From assembly GCA_021205645.1 (NCBI GenBank), contig JAJPXE010000122.1:1-13047 (forward strand): a stretch of DNA of 13,047 nucleotides, read 5' to 3'. Origin of the DNA: Candidatus Gastranaerophilales bacterium. Lineage in GTDB: Bacteria > Cyanobacteriota > Vampirovibrionia > Gastranaerophilales > Gastranaerophilaceae. A program made the translations under genes and the position numbers. Position 1 is the first letter of the stretch. Every line of letters begins with the position of its first letter. Below the pieces are notes generated by a model, which was given only the letters and a program-made list of their open reading frames with translations, had not been told where the DNA came from and ran no database searches. Of this stretch, positions 13,044-13,047 are shown one piece after another.

Positions 13044-13047
13044 ACAT

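Noticed and set aside
1..13047. tRNA, rRNA, insertion sequences and transposases
   Set aside because: I looked for cloverleaf-like sequences, GTTCRAATC-type T-loops and transposase-like proteins and saw none. This was reading by eye, so a tRNA scan would be the decisive check.

Overview
The window is AT-rich bacterial DNA with compact housekeeping genes in short operons. It looks like a low-GC anaerobe. The best guess is a gut Gastranaerophilales (non-photosynthetic Cyanobacteria, 'Melainabacteria'). That rests mainly on the protein at 11305-11982, whose GLSSSQARLL start and coiled C-terminus I recall as a recurring family in that group, and on overall gene style. It is an inference from memory, not a database result; another AT-rich anaerobe is possible.

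Layout. Positions 1-206 (+) hold the end of an upstream gene and a 42-residue small ORF. A noncoding stretch of about 395 nt follows, with two intrinsic terminators, a candidate short transcript and a strong promoter. Positions 602-4305 (+) are an apparent operon: trkA, trkH (potassium uptake) and a ferredoxin-type nitroreductase. Positions 4511-6836 (-) are def, fmt, aroH and a lone receiver-domain gene, read in that order. Positions 7073-8187 (-) are a pair of half-size chromate-transporter (CHR) genes overlapping by 4 nt. Positions 8797-11125 (-) are hom then thrC, the threonine branch. The only divergent intergenic region (11126-11304) separates hom from the GLSSSQ protein gene (+). Positions 12447-13028 (-) are a family 4 uracil-DNA glycosylase.

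How the genes work together. TrkA gates TrkH for K+ uptake. Fmt formylates initiator Met-tRNA and Def removes the formyl group, so these two form the classic initiation-processing pair. AroH converts chorismate to prephenate and is translationally coupled to the receiver gene. Hom and ThrC divert aspartate semialdehyde towards threonine. The two CHR halves probably form a heterodimeric anion transporter.

Four spacers (4306-4510, 6837-7072, about 8500-8796 and about 12060-12430) carry GC-rich palindromic mosaic repeats. Two of them share a 54-nt identical block set in a 61-nt periodic arrangement. All four lie 3' of at least one gene, and none was seen in the divergent promoter region. I found no insertion sequence, transposase, CRISPR array, tRNA or rRNA. 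I did not find a complete, clearly new multi-gene system. The strongest leads are the GLSSSQ filament-like protein, the palindromic repeat family, the aroH-receiver coupling, the structured chrA leader and the probable leaderless transcripts.
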